64,000 nucleotides of DNA from Chloroflexota bacterium (GTDB lineage: Bacteria; Chloroflexota; Anaerolineae; Promineifilales; Promineifilaceae), in NCBI GenBank assembly GCA_018004935.1, contig JAGNBF010000001.1, positions 124,001-188,000 on the forward strand, in the 5' to 3' direction. This document shows, piece after piece, positions 51,064 to 59,380 of this stretch (positions within the stretch are counted from its first letter, which is position 1; each line of letters begins with the position of its first letter). The notes beneath the pieces were generated by a model. It saw only the letters and a list, made by a program, of their open reading frames with translations. It had not been told where the DNA came from and made no database searches. The position numbers were made by a program, and so were the translations under genes.

Positions 51064-52263
51064 ATGAACAGTCAACATTTTGTTGAATTAGAAGAGACTT
51101 ACAGTGCCCATAACTACCATCCTTTGGATGTTGTGATTGAACGAGGTGAAGGTGCGTGGGTTTACGATGTAGAGGGTAAAAAATATCTAGATTGCCTGGC
51201 CGCTTATTCTGCTGTTAATCAGGGTCATTGTCACCCCAAAATCAAAGCCGCTATGCTGGCCCAATTAGACAAAATTACGCTTACCTCGCGTGCGTTCCGT
51301 AATGATCAGATGGGGCCATTCCTTAAAGAGTTGTGTGAACTGACTAACTATGAAATGGCGTTGCCGATGAATACCGGTGCGGAAGCGGTCGAAACGGCCA
51401 TCAAAGCCGCCCGCAAATGGGGGTACCGGGTTAAGGGGGTGAAGCATAACAAGGCGGAGATTATTGTGTGTAGCGGCAATTTTCATGGCCGGACTACCAC
51501 GATTGTGGGTTTTTCTTCGGAAGCACAATACAAAGAAGATTTTGGCCCCTTTACCCCGGGGTTTGTGATGGTTCCTTATGGGGATCTGGAAGCCCTGCGC
51601 CAGGCGATCACCCCGAACACGGTCGCTTTTTTGGTGGAACCGATTCAGGGTGAGGGGGGAGTCGTTGTGCCCCCAACCGGTTATCTGAAAGCGGCCGCGG
51701 ATTTGTGTTATGAAGAAAATATTCTTTTCGTCGCCGATGAAATCCAGACGGGGTTGGGGCGTACCGGTAAACTGTTTGCCAGTGAACATGAAGGGGTGCG
51801 CCCGGATGTTGTCATCATTGGCAAAGCGCTTAGTGGGGGGTATTACCCCGTTTCTGCTGTCTTGGCGGATGAACCTGTCCTGGGGTTATTCCGCCCTGGC
51901 GATCATGGTAGTACCTTTGGGGGTAATCCCTTGGGGGCGGCGGTAGCCCGGGCCGCCTTGCAAGTCCTTAAAGACGAGCAATTGGTTAACCGCTCGCACG
52001 AATTAGGGGCTTATTTTAAAGGCCGCTTAGAGCGCATTGAAAGTGAACACATCAAACAAGTGCGCGGTAAGGGGCTGTTTATTGGGGTAGAACTGAATAC
52101 TCGTGCCCGTCGCTTCTGTGAGGCGCTACGTGATCGGGGTATCTTGTGTAAAGAGACGCACGAGACGGTCATTCGTTTCGCCCCGCCTCTGGTCATCAGC
52201 AAAGAGGAAATTGATTGGGCCTTAACCCATATTGAGCCGGTATTGATGAGTAATGGGGCGTAG
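51064..52263 (+). CDS. rocD: Ornithine aminotransferase
   Basis: RocD transfers the delta-amino group of ornithine to 2-oxoglutarate, linking arginine catabolism to proline and glutamate. The 399-residue protein is a class III PLP enzyme. It has [21 protein letters not shown] at its start, read as [18 protein letters not shown], then [26 protein letters not shown] and [25 protein letters not shown] carries the PLP Asp, [15 protein letters not shown] the Schiff-base Lys, and [10 protein letters not shown] follows. These match ornithine rather than acetylornithine aminotransferases. AAGGAG lies six bases before the ATG. No arginase or proline genes are near. Confidence 0.93.
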   Translation: MNSQHFVELEETYSAHNYHPLDVVIERGEGAWVYDVEGKKYLDCLAAYSAVNQGHCHPKIKAAMLAQLDKITLTSRAFRNDQMGPFLKELCELTNYEMALPMNTGAEAVETAIKAARKWGYRVKGVKHNKAEIIVCSGNFHGRTTTIVGFSSEAQYKEDFGPFTPGFVMVPYGDLEALRQAITPNTVAFLVEPIQGEGGVVVPPTGYLKAAADLCYEENILFVADEIQTGLGRTGKLFASEHEGVRPDVVIIGKALSGGYYPVSAVLADEPVLGLFRPGDHGSTFGGNPLGAAVARAALQVLKDEQLVNRSHELGAYFKGRLERIESEHIKQVRGKGLFIGVELNTRARRFCEALRDRGILCKETHETVIRFAPPLVISKEEIDWALTHIEPVLMSNGA

Positions 52264-52682
52264 GGCAATGGGTTCGCTCAAGATTAAGTTGGGTAGCGCT
52301 GTCAGGAAATCGGTCACAGCAAGCTTAAAAGTAGGGCGATTGTACACTCGGAGTTTCCCCGCCCCCCGGGGCGGGGAGTTTTTTAAGGCGGGCAAAATCG
52401 GGGAGCGAAGCCCCCGATTTTGCCCGCCGACTGGGTTCTCCCTTCCCGATTTCAGGAAGGGTCAGGGGGATGGGTTTATTCTGGTGCGAAGGCAATCGCC
52501 CTGTACTCAAACGTTAGTAAGCGTTCAGTTGGGTTGCATCAACCGATTAAGAAACAAACGGATTTTCCAGAACTCGCCTTTAATCCGGCCCTTTCTAAAT
52601 CCGCTGATGTCATCCAAAACGGCCTAAAACCGTATGCCAGGAGCAAACCCAATTGAGGATTATTGGTCTGGTAATGACCCGC
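52264..52682. repeat. Repeats after rocD
   Basis: Family D at 52288-52322 (decayed). A cassette at 52330-52505 is enclosed by GTAGGGCGATTG and CAATCGCCCTGTA, so the insertion again splits an inverted repeat. Its palindrome (52387-52428) has 17-bp arms, GGCGGGCAAAATCGGGG. A stretch at 52575-52640 matches 150-212. There is no gene. Confidence 0.7.
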
Positions 52683-55232
52683 TCAAAAACGTGTTTCTCG
52701 TACGATGCGGGTGAGGGTGAGGACTAACATTTCGCCAAATGATTGTAACTTTTCCTGGTCAATTGTTGCCAGGGTGTCGGCGGTGGGGGCGGGGTAAGGG
52801 CCAGCCCATTTAAAAAGAAGCCAATAGGGGATACGCCGGGAAAGCATATCGCTATCAAATTCGTAGGTGTCGGCGGCCAGGACAATGGGGATACCAACTT
52901 CACTGCTGGTGTTTTGTACCAATTCGCGTAACTGGCTATTGATGTCTGGTTGAACCAGGAGAAGGTTATCGCCGCTGGCTCCCACATAATCGAGTTGCAC
53001 GACAATGGCTGGTTGCACATTAGAGCTCATCCGTTGGGTGCGTAAGTGGCGGAAATTGAAGCGGTCGGACAGCCACGCGGCCGCGCCCGAATCATCCAGT
53101 GCCCCCCCACCCCAGGCTACAAACAGGGTTGAACGTCGCCCGTCTAACCCTTGTTCTTGCCAGAGGCGAGCTACTTCCAGCATCAACCCCACTCCGGCCG
53201 CATTGTTATTGGCTCCGGGATACACCGTGCCGTCTGGGTCCATCCCCAGGCCATCATAACTGACAAAAACCACGACCAACTCTTCGGCCAGGTCGGCATC
53301 ATTGCCCATCATGTATCCCAGCACATGGGGCACATTGACCGTTTCCGGTTCGCCCAGTTGCAGTGCCATCTCTACCTGACTCTCCAGATTGACGGTAAAC
53401 CAGCCCGTACCCATCTGTGTGTAGTCTGCCTGTCCCCCTACCACCTCAGCCCATGTCCAACCCCCGGCGGCCAGGATGGCTTCGCTTACGGAGGGTCGTA
53501 CCCGGAAAATGGGCAGTTGAGGCAAGCTGAGGTATTCCCCCTCGGGGTTGGGCAGTTGTACCTGGGAGCGAATGTCGTCACGGCCATTTCCGGCTACCCA
53601 GATAACCCCCACCGCCCCCCGGATGAGGGCTTCGTGGGCAAAATCGGATGGCGCATTGTCGGTGCGGACGAGGGCAATGCGGCCGCGTAAATCCAACCCG
53701 GCATAATCGCCCCATTCTGGCCGTTCTCCGGTAAAAGCGATAAGGGTGAGGGGGGCCATTACCTCACCGCTACCCCCATGTCCGGCAATCATATAACCAA
53801 AATCGAGTTGATGTTGATAAGTGGCGACCACCTGCCCGGCGCTATCAAGCAGGCGTAGGCTGGGCTGAGTGGTGGGCCGGACGATGCGGGTTTCGGTGGT
53901 GAAGAGGTAGCTATTATTGCGCCAGCCCGGTTCTAGCCCATAAGCGGTGAACTGTTCAGTGATGTACGCGGCCGCGGCATCACCTCCCGCCTGCCCAATA
54001 CCGCGCCCTTCCATCGTTGTCAGGGTGGTGACATGTTCATACACCGTCTGCCCATCAAAAGATTGGGCCACCTGGGCAAACCAGGGAGCGGCCCCGGTGT
54101 TATTCATAATAAAGACAGTAGCCAATGTCACCGCCGCTACCACCAGGAGCATCCGTTTGCGCAGGAGGAAGGCGGTGTTAATGCGCCCTTTTTCTAATAA
54201 ACGGCGCAACCCTTCACCCAACGCATTGAACCCCATGACGGCGATAAAAAAGGCGGTTGCCGGGTAAAACACCATAAATGGTTTGGAGCGTAACCAGCGG
54301 AACCCCTCCGCGATCATCGCTCCCCACTCCGGCACTTCGGCAACGGTGAACAGTTGAGAGGCGCCAATATCTTCCACGGCGAAGCGACTGCCCCCGCCAA
54401 TGAAGATGCCCACAAAACCCAGTTCGCCCAAAAGCATTAATACTGCCCCCATCTCCAGGAACGAGATGATGAGTAGTTGGGGCAAAATGTTGGGGATGAC
54501 ATGGCGTACGGCAATTTCTAGCCCGTTCAGACCGGTAGCTTGTGCCCCTTCGATATAGGGTTGTTTGCGTAAGACCAAAAACTCACTGCGAATATATTGG
54601 GCTATTTCGGTCCAACCCAGTACTGAGAGGGCGATGATAAACACCAGCAGACCGCGCCGGATGTCCAGGGCTAAAATGAGGATGATGCTACTGATAAGAA
54701 TGGGTAGGGAAGTGAGGAGGCCAATGGTTCCCATGATGAACCGGTCTGAGGTTGACCCTTCATTCCAGCCCGCGGCCGCGCCCAGGGCCAGCCCCAACAA
54801 AACCCGCATCATGGTGATAAAGGCGCAGGCGATGAGTGTATTCCGTGCCCCGTGCATGATGAGGCTCAGGATATCCGTACCCCATTGGTTTGTGCCCAAA
54901 GGGTATTCGGGGGAAGGGTCTAGAGGGGGGCGAATGAATACGCCCTGTTCTGCATCGTAATGGGGCAAAATGCGCTGGCCGGAGAGATAGGGGTTTTGTG
55001 GTGCCCACACTGGCCCCAAAACGGCTACCAGGAAGAGGGCAATGATGATGAAGGTTCCCAACATGAAAGGCATATTGAGAAACACATCCTGCCAACGGAT
55101 ACGGTTACGTGCTCCCCCAGGAACTTCACCGGCGGCCGCCTGCCCGTGCGCGGCCGCGACCGAAGCCGCCATGCCGGGTATGTCCGTATACTGGGCGCGA
55201 GGGTTGAGGAGACGACGAAAGAGATTAGCCAT
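52683..55232 (-). CDS. DppC-like ABC permease fused to a degenerate M28 peptidase domain
   Basis: The 849-residue protein is a fusion. Residues 1-365 are an oligopeptide-type permease (DppC/OppC): LGTNQWGTDILSLIMHGARN, the coupling loop EGAQATGLNGLEIAVRHVIPN, and about six helices. A further membrane helix (MLLVVAAVTLATVFIM) leads to an exterior M28 aminopeptidase-like fold with a protease-associated domain insert (RGRIALVRTDNAPSDF). The M28 zinc sites are altered: SYDG replaces xHYD, GANNNAAG replaces GAxDNxSG, and AWGGGALDDSG replaces the FxxxEExG motif. The domain is therefore probably non-catalytic and may bind peptides for the permease. Its start overlaps the dppB-like gene by eight bases. 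Confidence 0.88.
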   Translation of the reverse strand: MANLFRRLLNPRAQYTDIPGMAASVAAAHGQAAAGEVPGGARNRIRWQDVFLNMPFMLGTFIIIALFLVAVLGPVWAPQNPYLSGQRILPHYDAEQGVFIRPPLDPSPEYPLGTNQWGTDILSLIMHGARNTLIACAFITMMRVLLGLALGAAAGWNEGSTSDRFIMGTIGLLTSLPILISSIILILALDIRRGLLVFIIALSVLGWTEIAQYIRSEFLVLRKQPYIEGAQATGLNGLEIAVRHVIPNILPQLLIISFLEMGAVLMLLGELGFVGIFIGGGSRFAVEDIGASQLFTVAEVPEWGAMIAEGFRWLRSKPFMVFYPATAFFIAVMGFNALGEGLRRLLEKGRINTAFLLRKRMLLVVAAVTLATVFIMNNTGAAPWFAQVAQSFDGQTVYEHVTTLTTMEGRGIGQAGGDAAAAYITEQFTAYGLEPGWRNNSYLFTTETRIVRPTTQPSLRLLDSAGQVVATYQHQLDFGYMIAGHGGSGEVMAPLTLIAFTGERPEWGDYAGLDLRGRIALVRTDNAPSDFAHEALIRGAVGVIWVAGNGRDDIRSQVQLPNPEGEYLSLPQLPIFRVRPSVSEAILAAGGWTWAEVVGGQADYTQMGTGWFTVNLESQVEMALQLGEPETVNVPHVLGYMMGNDADLAEELVVVFVSYDGLGMDPDGTVYPGANNNAAGVGLMLEVARLWQEQGLDGRRSTLFVAWGGGALDDSGAAAWLSDRFNFRHLRTQRMSSNVQPAIVVQLDYVGASGDNLLLVQPDINSQLRELVQNTSSEVGIPIVLAADTYEFDSDMLSRRIPYWLLFKWAGPYPAPTADTLATIDQEKLQSFGEMLVLTLTRIVRETRF

Positions 55233-56145
55233 TTTGGGTTTCTAAGCGGGGGTCTACCAGGCGGTACAACACATCCAGAATTAAATTGACAAGTAACAGG
55301 GTCAGCCCCAGGGCCAGCGCCAGGGTGACAACCACGACCGTTTGTCGGCTGTTGATGGCTTCTAGCAGACGCAGGCCAATTCCCGGCCAGGCAAAGAAAA
55401 ACTCGACTACCGGCAAGGTGGTTAATGAAAAGCGCAACGAGACGCCCACGGCGGTTAAGACAGGGACGGCAATATTCCGTAGGGCGTGAATGTTGACAAC
55501 CATGCGCAATGGCCGCAACCCTTTGGCATAAGCGGTGCGAATGAAATCGGCTTCCATAACGCGGTTGAGGGCCAGGAAGGATGTGCGCGTGAGATAGGCC
55601 AGCGGCCGCGCTCCCAGTACCAGCACCGGAAAGAGCATGTGGTCCAAATCCCAGCCCAATCCGGCTACACTGACCAGATGACGGCCCGTCTCGCGCAGGT
55701 AAACAATGGCCATATTTTGCAGGAGCATTCCGGCAAAGAAGGAGGGAATAGAGACGCCAATGACGGTAATGGTTAGGAGGGGGAGGGCGAGGGGGATTTT
55801 TTTGCTGAGCGCGGCCGCACCACCAAGAAAGAAACCGATTGCGGCCGCGATACTCAAAGAAACAAGGAGCAACCCCAGGCTATTACGATACGCTTCACCC
55901 AAAATCGCCCGCACTTCCATCGGGGGACCACTGTCTGGCTGTAACAGCCCCAGATCACCAGCGGTAACTCCTTGTAAATAGCGTGTTGTGTTATCCCAGG
56001 CCGTGCTTGTCCGGCTGGCAACATCATAACTCGGGGTTAAAACATCAGAATTGCTCACCATGTCCATGCCCAAAAAAATGGCAAAGATGATGAAAATGCA
56101 AGTGAGTGCAATGGTGAGTAAGCGTTGGCCGATGAAGCGAAACAT
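55225..56145 (-). CDS. DppB-like ABC permease
   Basis: The 306-residue permease matches DppB/OppB in layout. An N-terminal helix (RLLTIALTCIFIIFAIFLGM) precedes a large exterior loop. Five more helices follow, with the coupling-region signature DFIRTAYAKGLRPLRMVVNIHALRN, read as DFIRTAYAKGLRPLRMVV, and PGIGLRLLEAINSRQ. It forms a pair with the permease-M28 fusion and overlaps it by eight bases. No binding protein or ATPase gene is nearby, so the pair either uses shared subunits encoded elsewhere or a modified mechanism in which the fused M28 domain replaces the receptor (inference). Heptads (GTTCACT, GTTTACT on the message strand) immediately precede the ATG instead of a ribosome site. Confidence 0.9.
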   Translation of the reverse strand: MFRFIGQRLLTIALTCIFIIFAIFLGMDMVSNSDVLTPSYDVASRTSTAWDNTTRYLQGVTAGDLGLLQPDSGPPMEVRAILGEAYRNSLGLLLVSLSIAAAIGFFLGGAAALSKKIPLALPLLTITVIGVSIPSFFAGMLLQNMAIVYLRETGRHLVSVAGLGWDLDHMLFPVLVLGARPLAYLTRTSFLALNRVMEADFIRTAYAKGLRPLRMVVNIHALRNIAVPVLTAVGVSLRFSLTTLPVVEFFFAWPGIGLRLLEAINSRQTVVVVTLALALGLTLLLVNLILDVLYRLVDPRLETQNG

Positions 56146-56201
56146 GATAGTAAACAGTGAACAGGAGGCCGTAAATATAGACCGGCAAAGGGCAATGTAG
56201 G

Positions 56202-56700
56202 ACGATTGGGTAAATCGTCCACTTGTCGTTTTAAAAATTAATCAGGTAATGGAATCCCCCCCACCCCTAACCCCGCCCCCAGGGCGGGGAACTTTTCTAA
56301 GGGGCATTTTTCGGGGCATTCGCCCCGAAAAATGCCCCATTGGAATTCCCCCCTTCCCTCGGGAATCAGCAGGGGAGATGGGGTCAATGAAGGCGTTACC
56401 CGATTAAAAATTTAATGAACAACTGGACGATTTACCCAATCGTCCTCTAAAGCTTCATCCCACCTGGTGTGCCCCACTCATGGGGAACTCCTACGAAAAT
56501 AACCACTGATTAAAAAACACGGATGGGAAGGAACACGGATAGGAATGAAAAATGGTGGCGTTATTTTCATTCCTCCTGGTGCGCCGTAGACCCATGGGGA
56601 ACTCCTGCGAAAATGTAGGGCGATTTGGCAAATCGCCCAGTGGACGATTTACCAAATCGTCCTACAAATTTTCATCCCTCTTGGTGCGCCAAAGGCCCAT
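56202..56700. repeat. GTAGG-CGATT hairpin repeats, one occupied and one empty
   Basis: Positions 56613-56670 hold an empty target: GTAGGGCGATTTGGCAAATC then GCCCAGTGGACGATTTACC. Positions 56202-56222 and 56423-56445 are the two halves of a similar target split by family A. Related text (CCCATGGGGAACTCCT) repeats at 56470, 56592 and 56697. No gene is seen. Confidence 0.75.
56223..56422. mobile_element. Family A element, full 200-bp copy
   Basis: Begins TTGTCGTTTTAAAAATTAAT and ends TAATGAACAA. Palindrome at 56301-56338 (GGGGCATTTTTCGGGG arms). It splits the hairpin target GTCCA-C-TGGAC at its centre; one base (C) appears on both sides. Confidence 0.88.
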
Positions 56701-56772
56701 GGGGAACTCCTAAGATAATGGTCAAATTGTACTGGTATAGGGTAGCTGTGTCAATCAGGGGTCAAAAGGGGG

Positions 56773-57846
56773 TCAAAAAGGTGTTTCTAGAAATTTTCCC
56801 AATGCACCAAAGGTAGCACGTACAGAATCAGGGCGGGCGGCATATTGACGACCTTGTTCACCAATACGTAATTGCACCAATTGGGCGAGACGCAAAATAT
56901 GCAAATGATGGATGACCGTTGGCGGCCGCAGGCGCAAACGGCGTGCCAATTCGGCTGGTGTCAGGGGGGATTCCATCAGATAACGCAAAATACGCAGGCG
57001 TGTGGGGTCGGCCAGGGCTTTTAAAGCCTGAAACAATGCATCAGGAATCATTTCGCCCGGCACAATCGAAGCGGTAACGGGGCGACCCCCATAAGCAATA
57101 ACCGTCCGTGTGGTAGTCACATCGGAGATATGCAGTAACGGGCTACCCCAGAAAGTCGGTGTCAGGACAACTTCTTCGGCCTGCCAGATGCGTTCCAGGT
57201 GTACCCCTTGGGATAACTCTTCTAGCAAATCAGGAAACGGAAGCGAATGCGCCAATTCTTGAGCCCGCGCCTGGGCTTCCTGCAAAGTCTGTTCAATACG
57301 TGCTTCATCTTCAGCAAAGAAGACTTCATAATAGGCCTGAGCGGCGGCCAGAAACTTTTCCCCGAACTCCTCGGCACGGGTCCACCAGGTTAGCTCACGC
57401 TGTACAGAGAGAGTACGCTTCTTTTTTTCCTGGGTAGAGAGGCGATTACCCAATGTTTTTTCAATGATGGTTGTAATGGCTTTGTAATCCGCCTGGGACC
57501 AACTGCCCTGTTCACGTACCTTTTGGAAAATGGTGTTATAGCCGTGGCGATCTGTGGGGTTTAGATCGATGGTAGCTAACCTTTCCGCGGGTGGAATCGC
57601 GGCTAAGGTTAGCAGGAGGTTTTGCGCATTTTTAGGTTCGGGTAGTTGATGGATCCAGCCGAGAGGGGAAAAAAGGAATTCCATTACATCTTGGAGGAAT
57701 TCTCTTTCGGTGTGGGGTAAGCGGGATCGAACCCCGGCGGCCCAGGCGCCCCGCAATCCCACGCGATCAGGGTTATGTAAGACAACCAGACTGATGAAGA
57801 AGTCGTAAGCGGTGCCAATATCCCAGATGATGGTTGGTTGGGGCAT
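56773..57846 (-). CDS. ArsR-type helix-turn-helix regulator with large N-terminal domain
   Basis: The 357-residue protein ends in an ArsR winged helix: DALFQALKALADPTRLRILR, LTPAELARRLRLRPPTVIHH and HLHILRLAQLVQLR. The N-terminal 250 residues (TAYDFFISLVVLHNPDRVGL, WWTRAEEFGEKFLAAAQAYY) form an alpha-helical domain that I cannot assign; similar large ArsR-like proteins occur in Chloroflexota and Firmicutes. It has no cysteine metal site of classic ArsR/SmtB sensors. The start was placed at ATG 57846, before which the sequence becomes a repeat. The next gene upstream, encoding a DinB protein, is on the same strand 229 bases away. Confidence 0.82.
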   Translation of the reverse strand: MPQPTIIWDIGTAYDFFISLVVLHNPDRVGLRGAWAAGVRSRLPHTEREFLQDVMEFLFSPLGWIHQLPEPKNAQNLLLTLAAIPPAERLATIDLNPTDRHGYNTIFQKVREQGSWSQADYKAITTIIEKTLGNRLSTQEKKKRTLSVQRELTWWTRAEEFGEKFLAAAQAYYEVFFAEDEARIEQTLQEAQARAQELAHSLPFPDLLEELSQGVHLERIWQAEEVVLTPTFWGSPLLHISDVTTTRTVIAYGGRPVTASIVPGEMIPDALFQALKALADPTRLRILRYLMESPLTPAELARRLRLRPPTVIHHLHILRLAQLVQLRIGEQGRQYAARPDSVRATFGALGKFLETPF

Positions 57847-57928
57847 AAGAAGTTCTCTTTGGGCAACAACAGAAACGTAAGGTAAGGTGTATTTATAGAT
57901 GAGGTTGCGGCCGCGTGCAATGTTCCTG

Positions 57929-58018
57929 TGTTTAGGACTTACATGCTGTAACCGGTGTCCCCACCGAGCCACAACGAGCACGGTCAGGAGACCGGCTACA
58001 GCATCTCCGTAAGTCCTA
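57929..58018. repeat. Family E repeat, complete
   Basis: TTAGGACTTAC at the left and GTAAGTCCTA at the right are inverted ends. Inside are CCGGTGTCCCCACCG and the family D core CGGTCAGGAGACCGG. Confidence 0.75.
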
Positions 58019-58075
58019 TGTTGTCAGATCCCATCCCCCAAAAAACGAATCTACCCATAAATACACCCGGCACAC

Positions 58076-58705
58076 TTACGACTGGGCAAAATGGCTGGGT
58101 GTCATCCCTTCTTTGGCAAACAGAACCATTTTTTCCTCTCGTGCTTTTTTGGCCTGACGTACAATCTCCTCGATCTGCGCCAGATGACCATCTTCATGGC
58201 GCAACCCGAAAAGAAAATAAGCCACGGGCGTAATCTTCGTTGAGGATTCATCGCGTTGGTACATATTGTCCAGATACGGCTTATCTGGCCATAGCTCTAA
58301 CGTGGCCAGGCGCATCCGGCGACTTTCCTCTAATCGCTGGCGGCATTGGGCAATGGTCGTGACTGTTTCCCAGGGCAGTTCAGAACGAGAACGGCCATGA
58401 AATGGGACACCACGGGCCAATTCAGCGGCAATAAATGCGGTTTCTTCCGACGAAGCGGTGACATGAACAATCACATGCCCTAATGTCCAGGCAACAGTAG
58501 TCTCGTCTGTATTAACAGCATACTGATCGTGTGCTTCCGGATCATAAGGGACGAAAGTAACATCTTCATCCAGGCAATCTTCAATCAGGTCTAGAACCTT
58601 ATCAATCATTTCATGGGTAGATTGGCGCAAGTCGTTGCGTGTTAATCCTTCACTTAACTCATTCAAAGTCATTTGTTTGTTACGGACAGGAGTGAAATCT
58701 AGCAT
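58076..58705 (-). CDS. DinB-like four-helix-bundle protein
   Basis: DinB/YfiT-type proteins are metal-binding four-helix bundles, some acting as thiol transferases; most are uncharacterised. The 209-residue protein shows the typical metal His spacing: His in [15 protein letters not shown], His in [11 protein letters not shown] and His in [16 protein letters not shown]. The third motif (HEDGHLAQ) is the strongest signature. The start at ATG 58705 removes a 29-residue leader without a ribosome site. It is transcribed alone, between repeats. The substrate is unknown. Confidence 0.8.
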   Translation of the reverse strand: MLDFTPVRNKQMTLNELSEGLTRNDLRQSTHEMIDKVLDLIEDCLDEDVTFVPYDPEAHDQYAVNTDETTVAWTLGHVIVHVTASSEETAFIAAELARGVPFHGRSRSELPWETVTTIAQCRQRLEESRRMRLATLELWPDKPYLDNMYQRDESSTKITPVAYFLFGLRHEDGHLAQIEEIVRQAKKAREEKMVLFAKEGMTPSHFAQS

Positions 58706-58859
58706 TGTTAAAATAACCTCAGTGGAAATGGTGTAGACTGGTATGTAGTATATATTTGATGTCAGGCGGCGAACAAGCAAACACGACCACAATTAAACCA
58801 GTTTGGGGCGTGGTTCAAAAGTCGGCAAACAGTGCTTAACATTTTGTAGGACGATTTAC

Positions 58860-59047
58860 TTGTTCACTAAATTTTTATGGGTAACGCATTCATTGACCCC
58901 ATCCCCCCTGCCGATTCCCGAGGGAAGGGGGGGAATTCCAATGGGGCATTTTTCGGGGTATTCGCCCCGAAAAATGCCCCTTAGAAAAGTTCCCCGCCCC
59001 TGGGGGCGGGGGGGATTCCATTACCTGATTAATTTTTTAAACTACAA
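58860..59047. mobile_element. Family A element, 188 bp, inverted copy
   Basis: Begins TTGTTCACTAAATTTTTATG and ends AATTTTTTAAACTACAA. It splits GTAGGACGATTTAC / CCAAATCGTCCTAC at the hairpin centre; one C is shared. Palindrome at 58943-58980. Confidence 0.88.
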
Positions 59048-59110
59048 CCAAATCGTCCTACGAATTTGTAAAGCTGACCTGAACCATGCCCAGTTTGGTA
59101 AGTTGTTGAT

Positions 59111-59209
59111 GTGCCAGTGATTGACCCTTGATAAGCGTAAGAATGACGAATTTGTATTCGTGGCAACGATGACATTCTCATGAACGAAAGGGCTGTGAGG
59201 CACTGGCAC
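59111..59209. ncRNA. Candidate structured RNA (nested helices)
   Basis: Four nested pairings: GTGCCAGTG (59111-59119) with CACTGGCAC (59201-59209); CCCTT (59125) with AAGGG (59188); AGAATG (59140) with CATTCT (59173); ACGAA (59146) with TTCGT (59157). It matches no RNA family I know and could equally be a small DNA element. Strand is undetermined. Confidence 0.35.
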
Positions 59210-59292
59210 GCTACTCTTATTAGAGCTAACAACAATTGGAAAGTGACGCTAATTATCTTGCGCTTCATCAGTTTAAGCCAAGTTTATTTTTC

Positions 59293-59321
59293 TTGACGGG
59301 GGGTAGGGGCAATGCTATAGT
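59293..59321 (+). promoter_or_regulatory. Promoter of the TPR gene
   Basis: TTGACG (59293-59298), 17-base spacer, TATAGT (59316-59321). Predicted start near 59328, 53 bases before the ATG. Confidence 0.7.
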
Positions 59322-59333
59322 CGCCTTGATTTT

Positions 59334-59363
59334 AGCCGACGTGCCTGCCCGTCGGCTTTTTTT
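59334..59363 (+). terminator. Terminator-like hairpin in the TPR gene leader
   Basis: AGCCGAC-GTGCCTGCCC-GTCGGCT followed by T6-7. It begins only about six bases after the predicted transcript start and ends 17 bases before the ATG. There is no upstream plus-strand gene for it to terminate. Confidence 0.6.
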
Positions 59364-59380
59364 GTCATAAGGGAGCATGT

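Noticed and set aside
28767-59047. Family A copies as rho-independent terminators only
   Set aside because: They contain hairpins, but the conserved TTGT/ACAA ends and occupied/empty site comparisons show insertion; several lie where no transcript needs ending.
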